Made by a program: the position numbers and the translations under genes | Shown: piece by piece, positions 1 through 7,522 of the stretch | Layout of the letters: each line of letters starts with the position of its first letter | Position numbering within the stretch: the first letter of the stretch is position 1 | Notes under the pieces: model-generated | What the model was told of the DNA's origin: nothing | Databases searched by the model: none | The model's input: the letters and a program-made list of their open reading frames with translations, nothing else | Virus record (IMG/VR): IMGVR_UViG_3300007722_000005 | Location: 1-64,000 of that record | Direction: 5' to 3' (one strand) | Length of the DNA: 64,000 nucleotides | Source: a virus

Positions 1-54
1 CGCTGCAAACATGTGCGCTCGTGTGACCATTTCACTATGGATTGTTGCTCTCAT
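1..54 (-). CDS. 5' end of unrecognised early gene (cut by window edge)
   Basis: The minus strand has an ATG at 54 preceded by a GGAGG ribosome binding site eight bases upstream, and the frame stays open to the window edge (18 codons, starting MRATIHSE). It lies just downstream of the early promoter at 96-124, which supports a real gene start. Too little is visible to suggest a function. Confidence 0.5.
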   Translation of the reverse strand, partial: MRATIHSEMVTRAHMFAA

Positions 55-95
55 CTTCCATACCTCCAAGTTCTGTTCCCCGATTGTGAATAGCT

Positions 96-124
96 ATTCT
101 ACACCAATCATTTCGAAAGGTCAA
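96..124 (-). promoter_or_regulatory. early sigma70-type promoter with TTTCGAAA spacer
   Basis: On the minus strand: TTGACC, 17-base spacer starting TTTCGAAA, then TAGAAT. It would drive the gene leaving the window at the left. The TTTCGAAA palindrome directly after the -35 box recurs in three neighbouring promoters. Confidence 0.75.
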
Positions 125-133
125 CAATAAATC

Positions 134-466
134 TCAATCTATGATGCTGCTAATATCACAAAACGCAATCTTGGCTTCGTTGAGCGAAAGTGCGATCACA
201 GTCAGCGATTCTTCGGTATCGATCACTTGTGGAATTCCACTTGCAAGAAGTTCGAGATTTATAATCCCTGCCCGGAACCCCGCGGTCAACGATTCCAACA
301 CAGCAAAATTCAATTTGAATTGTTCAAAATTCGCAGCGATCGCGGCCTCATCGTCTCGCTCCACACAACTCTTCAACACCACCAATTGTACATCAGTGAT
401 CGTGGTATTGAAAGGAAAGTGATCAAAGCCATCATTGAATTTACCGTATACGTGGAACGTCGTCAT
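134..466 (-). CDS. unrecognised early protein, 110 aa
   Basis: I do not recognise this family. The start MTTFHVYGKF at 466 is chosen because it lies just downstream of the promoter at 494-522; an upstream in-frame ATG at 505 would precede the transcription start. The product is acidic and soluble with no signal peptide or membrane segment. It belongs to the run of small promoter-proximal genes at the left end, typical of host-takeover genes in T4-like phages (inference from position only). Confidence 0.6.
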   Translation of the reverse strand: MTTFHVYGKFNDGFDHFPFNTTITDVQLVVLKSCVERDDEAAIAANFEQFKLNFAVLESLTAGFRAGIINLELLASGIPQVIDTEESLTVIALSLNEAKIAFCDISSIID

Positions 467-493
467 TTTTCTATTTCCCAATTGTGAATAGCT

Positions 494-522
494 ATTATAC
501 GCCAACCATTTCGAAATGTCAA
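494..522 (-). promoter_or_regulatory. early sigma70-type promoter with TTTCGAAA spacer
   Basis: Minus strand TTGACA, 17-base spacer beginning TTTCGAAA, TATAAT. Consensus-like -35 and -10 boxes; it drives the gene at 134-466. Confidence 0.85.
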
Positions 523-641
523 CGATTGTTTTCCCCGCCTATTTAATTTTAAATGAGGGAGGACACCAGCATCATCAGCAGAATCGCTTATAGGCGGTTC
601 TACCGATGATTTGACGTATGTTTAGGCCGGTGATTGATCGA

Positions 642-1403
642 TTAGCTATCGAGAGAAACCGGCATCAACGTGCTGTGAAGAATCACTGCGATCACTTGCT
701 CGTTGAGTGGCCCGGGATGAATAGCAATCGCCCGTGCAGCTGCAGCAATATTGCCCGGCAGTTTCTGCAGAGTAGTCACGGCGTTCGTCACATAGTCCTT
801 CTGCGTCACGCCGGCAGCTTTCGCTGCGTCTTCGATCGTCTTTTTCAGATCGGCGCCAACCATCACCGGTTTCAGCGTCGGAGGTTTCGTCGTCTTTTTC
901 TTGAACTCGTTGAATTCGTTGCGGAACATCGTGAACACTTCCGTGTCGGGTTTCAACGTTTTCTCGATCAGATCAACAGTCTCCGGCAGCAGTTCAGTGA
1001 ATGCTGAGCCGAAACGTGCGTACGAACCTTCGAGAGACACACACGACAGGCCGAGCGACTCCGCAGCAGATTTGAAGTGTTTGTTGTGTCGTTGCTGATC
1101 GTTGCAATCTTTGACGCCTGCAGCGAAATTCTTCAAGTGTGCGATTTCATGCACGAGAGTTTGCAGCGCTGGCAGCATACCTTTCGCGAGATGTTCCGCG
1201 CAGATGTTGATTTCGTGTTTCTTCTCGCCGTTAACTTCCCAGATGTCGTGCGAGAACCAGCCGAGCATTTTGTGTACACCTTTTGACGCGACGGTGATCA
1301 CAGGCTCCGGCAAACCGAGTGAGTGATGATCGTTGAAGAAATTGAATGCGCGGTACAATTCGCCCTGCAGCTTCATGTGCGTGTTCAACGTAGTAGCTTT
1401 CAT
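642..1403 (-). CDS. SprT-like zinc metalloprotease-fold protein
   Basis: A 253-residue protein with the zinc motif HEIAH followed about 20 residues later by HNKHFKSAAESLGL, the arrangement of SprT/Spartan-like domains, so a zinc-dependent protease or a domain derived from one. Start MKATTLNTH at 1403 is preferred over an in-frame ATG at 1415 because GAGGA lies six bases upstream of it. The C-terminal third is basic and lacks a recognisable domain. SprT-like proteins are common in large phages, but their substrates are unknown; a role on DNA-protein crosslinks would be inference. It has its own early promoter (1434-1462). Confidence 0.75.
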   Translation of the reverse strand: MKATTLNTHMKLQGELYRAFNFFNDHHSLGLPEPVITVASKGVHKMLGWFSHDIWEVNGEKKHEINICAEHLAKGMLPALQTLVHEIAHLKNFAAGVKDCNDQQRHNKHFKSAAESLGLSCVSLEGSYARFGSAFTELLPETVDLIEKTLKPDTEVFTMFRNEFNEFKKKTTKPPTLKPVMVGADLKKTIEDAAKAAGVTQKDYVTNAVTTLQKLPGNIAAAARAIAIHPGPLNEQVIAVILHSTLMPVSLDS

Positions 1404-1433
1404 GTGATTCCTCATTATTTAAAGTGAACGCTT

Positions 1434-1462
1434 AGCTTACACTAAACGTTTCGAAACGTCAA
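1434..1462 (-). promoter_or_regulatory. early promoter with CGTTTCGAAACG palindrome
   Basis: Minus strand TTGACG, 17-base spacer, TAAGCT. The -35/spacer junction forms a perfect 12-base palindrome CGTTTCGAAACG. It drives the SprT-like gene. Confidence 0.7.
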
Positions 1463-1491
1463 CAGTAATGTTGCAACGCAGCGACTCCTGC

Positions 1492-1686
1492 TCATTTCAT
1501 CAACCACGCAAGAAAGAACGCAGCTGCAATGACAGCGATCAACCGCACGACACCTTCACGCGATCGCTCCTCAGCGAGCTCGGGATCATCAGACTCCCGT
1601 TTGCGCGAGCCGAGCAGCCACCCAGCAACTGCAGCGACGATCAGCGCACCTCCGCCGTACCCGCTGTCTTTGTTGTCTTCATCCAT
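1492..1686 (-). CDS. small two-segment membrane protein, 64 aa
   Basis: Starts at MDEDNKDSGY (ATG at 1686), two bases past the stop of the upstream gene at 1688, so the pair is probably translationally coupled. Two hydrophobic segments (GGALIVAAVAGWLLG and VRLIAVIAAAFFLAWLM) flank an acidic loop, suggesting a small inner-membrane hairpin protein. Function unknown. Confidence 0.6.
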   Translation of the reverse strand: MDEDNKDSGYGGGALIVAAVAGWLLGSRKRESDDPELAEERSREGVVRLIAVIAAAFFLAWLMK

Positions 1687-1687
1687 T

Positions 1688-1885
1688 TCATTCCACCTCG
1701 ACGTAAGCCATTGCAGTCTGCAGGAGATGATCATAGTCGCCCGACATCATCTCCTTCTGGCACTCTGCAGCAGCTTCGGTGTGGCCGGCCCTTTTCAGAG
1801 CTCTCGTCACTGCACCAATTATTGCGTACGCGTTGCCGTCTTCGCCAACGAGCCTGACAGTTATATCCGGGAATTTCGGTTCCAT
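1688..1885 (-). CDS. unrecognised 65-aa early protein
   Basis: Small acidic protein MEPKFPDITVRLVGEDGNA, preceded by AAGGA eleven bases upstream of the ATG. The GEDGNAYAI segment resembles short proteins found in many tailed phages, but I cannot name a function. Between two other small genes under the promoter at 2215-2243. Confidence 0.6.
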   Translation of the reverse strand: MEPKFPDITVRLVGEDGNAYAIIGAVTRALKRAGHTEAAAECQKEMMSGDYDHLLQTAMAYVEVE

Positions 1886-1930
1886 TGTGTATTAGTCCTT
1901 TTTTGGTAGTGTAGAAAACATATGCACGTA

Positions 1931-2191
1931 CTACGCGCGATAAATCACCGCGTGCGTCGCGTCGCAGCGACGCGTCGCTGATGCAACACAACTTGGCGAT
2001 GCATTGTTTGACCTGCGCGGGCCGCGATACCAAACACGCATGCCGAGTGCGCGCATTGCCGGCCGCAGCACTGTCTCAATCTTGTTGAACATGGCGATCG
2101 GAATTCGGCCAGACACGCCCGAGTTGCCGCGCGTACTCGGCCACACAGTAACACACTGATCGACCACAACTTGTGCTGTATTCTTGTCCAT
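1931..2191 (-). CDS. unrecognised 86-aa basic protein
   Basis: ATG at 2191 follows AGGAGA at seven bases and lies just downstream of an early promoter. The product is rich in Arg and Ala, with NKIETVLRPAMRALGMRVWYRGPRR in its middle; DNA is GC-rich compared with most of the window. No family recognised; the basic composition would fit nucleic-acid binding (inference). Confidence 0.55.
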   Translation of the reverse strand: MDKNTAQVVVDQCVTVWPSTRGNSGVSGRIPIAMFNKIETVLRPAMRALGMRVWYRGPRRSNNASPSCVASATRRCDATHAVIYRA

Positions 2192-2214
2192 ATTTAATCT
2201 CCTATTGAACGTAT

Positions 2215-2243
2215 ACTATACATCAATCATTTCGAAATGTCAA
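2215..2243 (-). promoter_or_regulatory. early promoter with TTTCGAAA spacer
   Basis: Minus strand TTGACA, 17-base spacer beginning TTTCGAAA, TATAGT. It heads the three-gene group 1492-2191. Confidence 0.8.
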
Positions 2244-2275
2244 CAGTTATTTGCAGAATTCTGCATGCAGCTTTT

Positions 2276-2446
2276 TCATGCTTTTCCTTTTTTTCGTGCC
2301 GGCATTGCGAACATCTGATCATCGATGATCCTCATCTTCGTTGCATAAAACGTGTCATTCTTCTGCCACAGCTTCCGACGGACCTTCTTCATAGGATACT
2401 CTTTGACGAGAACGTCACCATCCCAATATGACCCTAACGCTTCCAT
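2276..2446 (-). CDS. unrecognised 56-aa basic protein
   Basis: Start MEALGSYWDGDVLVK at 2446 has AGAGGAGA eight bases upstream. Basic C-terminus (MPARKKGKA). No recognised domain. Driven by the promoter at 2476-2504. Confidence 0.55.
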   Translation of the reverse strand: MEALGSYWDGDVLVKEYPMKKVRRKLWQKNDTFYATKMRIIDDQMFAMPARKKGKA

Positions 2447-2475
2447 GTTAGATCTCCTCTGCAATTAATACAACC

Positions 2476-2504
2476 ATTATATTATTATTAGGCAACTTCG
2501 ACAA
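2476..2504 (-). promoter_or_regulatory. probable early promoter
   Basis: Minus strand TTGTCG, 17-base spacer, TATAAT, placed about 30 bases before the gene at 2276-2446. The -35 box is weaker than in its neighbours. Confidence 0.5.
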
Positions 2505-2544
2505 CGGCGTTTTATTGCCACATTTCGAAATTATACGCCGTTGT
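2501..2544. repeat. 10-bp inverted repeat enclosing TTTCGAAA
   Basis: ACAACGGCGT at 2501-2510 and its exact complement at 2535-2544 flank a 24-base loop carrying ATTTCGAAAT. The left arm overlaps the -35 box of the promoter at 2476-2504. It may be a terminator, an operator, or both. The rest of 2545-2710 shows no convincing gene. Confidence 0.55.
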
Positions 2545-2712
2545 GCAATCGATCTATTCGTTGCATAATATAGTTATTGGTTCGATCAGCAATGCTGGGG
2601 ATGGACGGCGAGGGTGGCCGCACGTTACGTCTCCGGCGAAACTGTCCGCAGGGGAATACTCCGCGCATTGACGTTAATTTGCAAATTGACCAATACGGTA
2701 ACATTTCGAAAT

Positions 2713-2736
2713 AAAGTGACCTTCTCGGCCACTTTT
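2713..2736 (+). terminator. possible short terminator hairpin
   Basis: AAAGTG and CACTTT form a 6-bp stem followed by TTTT on the plus strand, immediately before the late promoter at 2743. Confidence 0.3.
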
Positions 2737-2742
2737 AAATTA

Positions 2743-2750
2743 TATAAATA
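2743..2750 (+). promoter_or_regulatory. T4-type late promoter
   Basis: Exact TATAAATA followed by CC, 25 bases before the plus-strand gene at 2775. T4 late promoters, read by RNA polymerase with gp55, have this -10 sequence and no -35 box; gp55 is encoded at the right end of the window. Confidence 0.75.
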
Positions 2751-2774
2751 CCTCATAAACCCGCCGGAGAAACA

Positions 2775-3074
2775 ATGTCACAATTACTGAACGAAATCAA
2801 AGAGTTAGTCCGCAAGAAGCTGCGAGATGCTAAGCTGGGGAAGAAGAAATCCGCTGCTACCCGCCGCAAGATCTCACGATCTATGCAGGGGAAGTCGAAT
2901 TTCGAGGGGAAGAAGCACACTCGCGGCACGAAGGAGAAGATGCACCGCTCCCGCGGCAAGGATGATCAGGGGAAAGTCGGCGGCAGCCGCTGGTTCAAAC
3001 CTACGGCGTATACATCTTCGAAGCCAGATCGCCGCAGCCGGGCTGCACCTCAGGGTTACGTGCACGGCCGCTAA
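2775..3074 (+). CDS. small basic NUMOD3-like protein
   Basis: A 99-residue, very basic protein with a GGAGA ribosome binding site. Residues 15-60 (KLRDAKLGKKKSAATRRKIS, then GKKHTRGTKEKM) resemble the repeated NUMOD3 motif (nuclease-associated modular DNA-binding domain 3) of phage homing endonucleases, but no nuclease domain is present. It is one of the few plus-strand genes and sits behind a late promoter, so it may be a late DNA-binding or virion-associated protein (inference). Confidence 0.65.
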   Translation: MSQLLNEIKELVRKKLRDAKLGKKKSAATRRKISRSMQGKSNFEGKKHTRGTKEKMHRSRGKDDQGKVGGSRWFKPTAYTSSKPDRRSRAAPQGYVHGR

Positions 3075-3382
3075 CTCAGTAACGTCGCGGCGGCCTTTCA
3101 TATCAGTTTAAGTTAACGCTGCGGGGTGCCCGAATCGGTCACCTAATAGTCCCATTATAAGTGCAACGTTCGCTGTAGTTATGTTGTATCAGTTTAAGTT
3201 GACCGACGTCGAGCAACGAACGAACGCCCTTTCTGGGCATCTAATCACCCAACAACGAACGGAACGAATCGTATCACCGCGCGCGGCACGACAAAAGAGT
3301 GACGAGATATCGTCAACAACAATCTCTGTGGTCGCGTGCGCACATGCAACAACACCTCTCTCTCTGAGTGACGGTGTTGACT
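3075..3382. other. intergenic stretch with a direct repeat
   Basis: No convincing gene. TATCAGTTTAAGTT occurs at 3101-3114 and again at 3187-3200. A plus-strand open frame from 3181 has no ribosome binding site and a low-complexity product, so I leave it out. Confidence 0.4.
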
Positions 3383-3637
3383 CTAATCTTTCTCTCTACC
3401 TAAAATTTTAGGCAGCTCTCTGCCTAAAAGTGTTTGATTGCGACAAAGGCGCTCGAACAACTCCCACAGCTGCTCGAACTTGTGGTCGTATAGTGTTTTG
3501 ATTGCTGTGAAGTCTTGACTGTCTGCACCCCGATCGACTAATGTTGCGATGTCCGTTGTGACATTCCAACAAGTGAGAATCTCCTGCTCAAGGTCGAAAA
3601 GATCTATTTGATCGTCATTCGTGATTGATTGTTTCAT
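3383..3637 (-). CDS. unrecognised acidic 84-aa protein
   Basis: ATG at 3637 preceded by GAGGG. Acidic protein (MKQSITNDDQIDLFDLEQEI) predicted largely helical. No recognised family. Downstream partner of the NUMOD3 gene at 3658. Confidence 0.6.
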   Translation of the reverse strand: MKQSITNDDQIDLFDLEQEILTCWNVTTDIATLVDRGADSQDFTAIKTLYDHKFEQLWELFERLCRNQTLLGRELPKILGREKD

Positions 3638-3657
3638 TGTGCCCTCATTTGTGTTGA

Positions 3658-4200
3658 TTAGACCGTTTCATATACGTGAGGCGATCTACCCCTCGTCCAA
3701 TTGAAAGGAACTGCCGTATTGGCATGCATTAACCGTTCCTCACCTGTTATAACATTGTATATCCATCGACGACCTGCTGTTGCGGCCCAATACTTGTTTG
3801 CCCGCGTCGTTTTCATCTTTGCCTTTGTGATTGTGCTGCTCTTGTGACCACGACGATTCGCATATTGCTTCATCTTTGCGGATATTTTGGCTTTCGTCTC
3901 TTCGCTGTGGTGTTTACCGAAGTTCGGGTTTTTCGCGCCTTTTTTATTTTTGGCAAAATTTGCGAGCGCTTTTTGACTATATGGCTTACGTCTTCTTTTC
4001 TTACGAGAAGGAATGGTAATGAGGTAGAAATTTCTGAGCTCAACAGCTCTTCGTTCCGCATGGACAGCTGATTTTGTGTGTTCGAGGATTTCGAACTTGA
4101 AACCTTTTTCAGCAGCGCACACACGAATTTCTCGGTCAGTTTGTTCCGTGACATCTATTTGCTTTCCTTGTGGCGTATCAAAAAGAACTATCGTATACAT
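3658..4200 (-). CDS. NUMOD3-containing protein, possible homing-endonuclease relative
   Basis: A 180-residue protein. Residues about 95-130 carry a clear NUMOD3 unit (NPNFGKHHSEETKAKIS then KMKQYANRRG), followed by a second basic stretch and a C-terminal segment resembling the DNA-binding tail of phage GIY-YIG or HNH endonucleases. The N-terminal 65 residues could be a degenerate catalytic domain, but no GIY-YIG or HNH residues are visible, so nuclease activity is not supported. It may be a decayed homing endonuclease or a domesticated DNA-binding protein. Confidence 0.6.
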   Translation of the reverse strand: MYTIVLFDTPQGKQIDVTEQTDREIRVCAAEKGFKFEILEHTKSAVHAERRAVELRNFYLITIPSRKKRRRKPYSQKALANFAKNKKGAKNPNFGKHHSEETKAKISAKMKQYANRRGHKSSTITKAKMKTTRANKYWAATAGRRWIYNVITGEERLMHANTAVPFNWTRGRSPHVYETV

Positions 4201-4227
4201 TTATATATTCTTCTGCATGCTCCGTTT

Positions 4228-4713
4228 TCATCGATGATATTCCTTCAATTTGGCGAACGCGGTTGTGATGTTGATTGCGATTCCACCAGCTTCGCTCCAT
4301 TGTTCAAGGTTCCTTGGCTGATCGTCGATCAATATTGACGATGGGTCAGCAAAATGTTTCTTGTCTCTCCACGCCATAACAAAATTAGTTGGCCACTCAA
4401 TTCCGTGTTTCTGTAACCACACACGTTTCATTTCACCAACACGACGATGTTGTTGATGTCCACCTGTAGACGACAAAATCTCGACAGGAATCTTTAACTG
4501 CTGTATCTTCCTGATATCACTAATCAACTGATCGGCCCACGGTGTTTTGTCGAGGTGAATAAATCCCTCGTTGTTGATCATCTGCACAAACAACGGAATG
4601 AATATGTTTGCAGACCTCGCTTCTGATAGCGTCAGTTTGTATGTATCCTCCCAGTATTTGTCAAAGTCGGCTATAACGCCGTCCATGTCAACGTAGATCT
4701 TGCTTATTTCCAT
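4228..4713 (-). CDS. HAD-superfamily phosphatase, possible 5'(3')-deoxyribonucleotidase
   Basis: A 161-residue protein beginning with the HAD motif I YVDMDGVIADFDKYW (DxDGV), with motif II at VEILSSTGG (Ser/Thr) and a motif III/IV-like SSILIDDQPRN (DD). This matches short HAD phosphatases of the deoxyribonucleotidase/polynucleotide phosphatase group. In T4-like phages such proteins act in nucleotide recycling or nucleic-acid end repair; neighbours include an RNA ligase (4958-6121), so 3'-end repair of RNA is an attractive but unproven role. Confidence 0.75.
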   Translation of the reverse strand: MEISKIYVDMDGVIADFDKYWEDTYKLTLSEARSANIFIPLFVQMINNEGFIHLDKTPWADQLISDIRKIQQLKIPVEILSSTGGHQQHRRVGEMKRVWLQKHGIEWPTNFVMAWRDKKHFADPSSILIDDQPRNLEQWSEAGGIAINITTAFAKLKEYHR

Positions 4714-4718
4714 TTATT

Positions 4719-4961
4719 TTAGCCTGTAGATGTTGTATAATCCCACACTATGTACGTACCATATTCAGGATGTCCGTGAATCCGCATCAGATCACCGTAT
4801 GTATCAAACACTGAGACGCTCCGAATGGCGGTCAACCACTGGATGACACATTTTCCTGTGTCGAATACTACCCCTTGAAATTGAGGTTGATCTGGAGCGT
4901 TCTTCTGATCAGCAGTGTGCGACTCAGGAACGAGTGGGCGATATGCAGTGAATGTTTTCAT
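4719..4961 (-). CDS. unrecognised 80-aa protein
   Basis: Start overlaps the stop of the RNA ligase gene by four bases (ATGA-type coupling). The C-terminal half (FDTGKCVIQWLTAIRSVSVFDTYGDLMRIHG, shown here in part) reads like a compact beta-rich domain seen in many phage genomes next to nucleotide-handling genes. Function unknown. Confidence 0.6.
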   Translation of the reverse strand: MKTFTAYRPLVPESHTADQKNAPDQPQFQGVVFDTGKCVIQWLTAIRSVSVFDTYGDLMRIHGHPEYGTYIVWDYTTSTG

Positions 4962-6121
4962 TTAGATACAGTAAGTAAGTAATTGTTGTTGATAATTTTC
5001 CACGATAGTGGTTGTTTCGTTCCTCTATCATACCACTTTGTTTGTTTCAAGACAACACCTTCACGAATAGTATGCCGTAGGCTCGGGCCATCAGCGAGTT
5101 CGAAAGCTTTTTCAAGAACTATGTCTCGATTTGGCATCTCCCCACAAAGAGAACTCAACGGAAAGTCGTTGTGTAGCACAGGGATGTGCTCAATGATGTT
5201 CTGGTCACAATGCTGCAACAAAGCCTCAACAAAATGACGGCGGGCCTGTGGAAGGAGGTAGTCCATTGTGTCAATATTGTACACGTCGTAAATGAAGATC
5301 TTCAACCGATCGAGCCCTTCGTGATTACCTTCAACACCAGGCCCCATCAGCTCCCCCTGAATCGCGACGTTGACACAATATGGTTGCTCACCGTCCTGGT
5401 AATCAGGTGAGATCTGTTTGTTGTAGCAGTGTTTGCGGAGAGCGTCGAATATCTTTGAGTCTATTGCGGTCTTCACGTAACAGCTGCCGGCGACGTTTCC
5501 GTCAATAACCAACTCTTGATTTCTCGAGCAGACACCAATACTACCATTATGGTAATATATTGTGATGCTACGCCCCTCAAGTTTTGTTGTCACTTCGTAT
5601 TGGATACGATGTGGAAAACCAATAGCATCATCGATCAGATATCCAGTGATGTTCTGAACGCGCTCTTGGTCTGTCTTCGGAATGAAGTCTGGGAACGATC
5701 CTTTTGTCTCACCCATTCCTGTCGCGACAGGCTCCCACTTCTGAATGTTCAACCATTCAGAAGCGTCTTCACCCTCTACCAAAGCCTCTACCAAAGGAAT
5801 CCAGCATCCCGATTGTTCAATACAACTCGCAACAGATAGAATGAGGCCTTGCGAAATCTGTCCGCGCAGTTTGATTGTTTTCAACTTTGCTCCAGGAATA
5901 CCGTTGTACTCCTTCGGCACTGCTCCCTTCGAAAGGAACGGAGCTATTGTATGAGGAATCCAGCTGTCAATCTCGCAATAGACGATTTCATCTCCGACAT
6001 TGAATTCACCTTTCTTGACGACAGACTGCCATCCGTCGATGATCGCAAGCTCAATCAGGTCGGCGCCTTCGATTGGACGGAGGTCGGCAATCTTACGAAT
6101 TGTTGCTAGTTTTCTTTCCAT
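4958..6121 (-). CDS. RNA ligase, Rnl5/DRB0094-like
   Basis: Start MERKLATIRKI at 6121 follows AGAG; upstream in-frame codons lack a ribosome binding site. The N-terminal 100 residues form the OB-like domain seen in Deinococcus Rnl (GADLIELAIIDGWQSVVKKG, GDEIVYCEID). The adenylation motif I KLEGRS lies near residue 180, with downstream nucleotidyltransferase motifs (SRNQEL, NVAIQGELMG, EGVVLK). It should join RNA ends through an enzyme-AMP intermediate. In a phage carrying 40 tRNAs the likely task is repair of tRNAs cut by host anticodon nucleases (inference by analogy with T4). Confidence 0.85.
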   Translation of the reverse strand: MERKLATIRKIADLRPIEGADLIELAIIDGWQSVVKKGEFNVGDEIVYCEIDSWIPHTIAPFLSKGAVPKEYNGIPGAKLKTIKLRGQISQGLILSVASCIEQSGCWIPLVEALVEGEDASEWLNIQKWEPVATGMGETKGSFPDFIPKTDQERVQNITGYLIDDAIGFPHRIQYEVTTKLEGRSITIYYHNGSIGVCSRNQELVIDGNVAGSCYVKTAIDSKIFDALRKHCYNKQISPDYQDGEQPYCVNVAIQGELMGPGVEGNHEGLDRLKIFIYDVYNIDTMDYLLPQARRHFVEALLQHCDQNIIEHIPVLHNDFPLSSLCGEMPNRDIVLEKAFELADGPSLRHTIREGVVLKQTKWYDRGTKQPLSWKIINNNYLLTVSK

Positions 6122-6213
6122 TATCGGTTCTCTTTGATTTCTGTTATGAATGATTCCGTGTCGATGGGAGGCGAACGTCTTTCGGTTCAAGAAACTTGGG
6201 TTGGGTCATATAG

Positions 6214-6537
6214 TTACCTTCTCATTTTTGAAATGTCTTCTGCTTGTTGCTTCGAGAACACAGGAACAGCATTCGACTTGTGCATCACAGCAATACCGAT
6301 TATTGCAGTGCCGGTATAGACAGGGATTGGTGTTTTTGGTGCAACGTGATCGTTCGACTCAATTGAACGGATCTTTTTGAAGTCTTCCGCACCAGGCCGA
6401 ATGAAAGTATCGGGCTTTGTCCGCGTCATGATTTTGAATTTGCTCTTCGGAACGTATTGTGATGTTCGGATCTTTTTTTCCTGATCGCGTTGCTTTCGAG
6501 TGCGCGGCGATTTTTGGTTTGTGTAAAGTATTAACAT
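6214..6537 (-). CDS. conserved phage protein of unknown function
   Basis: A 107-residue basic protein starting MLILYTNQKSPRTRK. Its start touches the stop of the gene at 6537. Central segment FIRPGAEDFKKIRSIES. The N-terminal YTNQKSPR motif resembles small uncharacterised proteins of other T4-like phages, but no activity is known. Confidence 0.6.
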   Translation of the reverse strand: MLILYTNQKSPRTRKQRDQEKKIRTSQYVPKSKFKIMTRTKPDTFIRPGAEDFKKIRSIESNDHVAPKTPIPVYTGTAIIGIAVMHKSNAVPVFSKQQAEDISKMRR

Positions 6538-6974
6538 TATTTGAATTCAACTGGGACACAGTATTTGTCCTTCCACGATTTGTACGCTTCAGCAATAAAC
6601 GAATCTTTCGGTATGAACGGTTTCGACTTGTCGCACATTTTCATTAACCTTCCCACAACAAGCACGGTGGCCCCACCCATTATAACAATCACGGTGGTCC
6701 CACCCATTATAATCGCATCATTGGGGTCAGGCCATACCCCGGCGACTAGCCCTGCTGCTACGTATGAAAGAAAGGACGCTACCAAAAACAACAACATACC
6801 TACTACTCCAACACAAGCTGCAATTGCAGCACTACCAAAGAAAAAGAGAAATACTGCCTCCAGTATACCCTTTAAAACTTGGCGGCCGTATGTGCAAATA
6901 TCAGTGCATGAATGCCCATAGCCTCGAGCAAGCTTATAGTGCCACGATTCTTTATTGAATACCAGTGTTTTCAT
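6537..6974 (-). CDS. integral membrane protein, unknown function
   Basis: A 145-residue protein with three or four hydrophobic segments (ILEAVFLFFFGSAAIAA, VVGMLLFLVASFLSYVAAG, TVIVIMGGATVLVVG) between a Tyr-rich N-terminus and a charged C-terminus. The segment around residues 95-110 is encoded by two tandem 27-bp repeats (6663-6716) that duplicate IMGG-TV. Lies in a coupled group with 6214 and 6977. Confidence 0.65.
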   Translation of the reverse strand: MKTLVFNKESWHYKLARGYGHSCTDICTYGRQVLKGILEAVFLFFFGSAAIAACVGVVGMLLFLVASFLSYVAAGLVAGVWPDPNDAIIMGGTTVIVIMGGATVLVVGRLMKMCDKSKPFIPKDSFIAEAYKSWKDKYCVPVEFK

Positions 6975-6976
6975 GT

Positions 6977-7414
6977 TTATATCTCGTTGTACCGGTTCAT
7001 CTTGAAGATCTTCATAACGTCCTCCGCAAACTTGCGGTTAGCTGGTGTCAGAAGAAGGACTCGGTTGTGTTGGAGGGTCGTCACACGTGTACGTGTATCA
7101 TCAATGCATCGACTTTCGACGTCTAATTTGCGCAGAAGTCGGTGAGCCATATTCCCATAATAATCGTACTTCTCTCCTGTTTCCTTGACGACCGTCTGGA
7201 ATACGGGATCAGGTCGGCGGACTTGTACGAATCGCCGCAGAATCATTTTTTGGAGCTTGCATGAGTAGAACATCGTGGCCGGGATGTACCCAATGTACAC
7301 AGCTTCACGGATTTCTTCGTAGCCGGTGCATGTCGTGAAAGTAATTACTGGAGCACCACACTCTATTGTCTCCCCGAGAAAATTCACATACATATCTTCT
7401 ATACGTTTGCCCAT
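6977..7414 (-). CDS. conserved phage protein of unknown function
   Basis: A 145-residue protein, first gene behind the promoter at 7438-7466, with GGAG before its ATG. Segment VITFTTCTGYEEIREAVYIG and a basic C-terminal half with Arg-rich RRPDPVFQ. No recognised domain; soluble. Confidence 0.6.
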   Translation of the reverse strand: MGKRIEDMYVNFLGETIECGAPVITFTTCTGYEEIREAVYIGYIPATMFYSCKLQKMILRRFVQVRRPDPVFQTVVKETGEKYDYYGNMAHRLLRKLDVESRCIDDTRTRVTTLQHNRVLLLTPANRKFAEDVMKIFKMNRYNEI

Positions 7415-7437
7415 TTTGAAACTCCTTAATTGTAGAT

Positions 7438-7466
7438 AGTATAATACAAAATTACGAAAAGTGCAA
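7438..7466 (-). promoter_or_regulatory. probable early promoter
   Basis: Minus strand TTGCAC, 17-base spacer, TATACT, about 25 bases upstream of the gene at 6977-7414. Confidence 0.6.
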
Positions 7467-7522
7467 CTCTGGGCGACGAATTAGTTCTTCACTTCTGGTT
7501 CTACGTACGTCCAATATCTCAT

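Noticed and set aside
3181-3411. Plus-strand open frame of 76 codons
   Set aside because: No ribosome binding site, low-complexity product and no promoter; treated as intergenic.
2775-4200. Active homing endonucleases
   Set aside because: NUMOD3 motifs are present, but no catalytic GIY-YIG, HNH or LAGLIDADG residues are visible.
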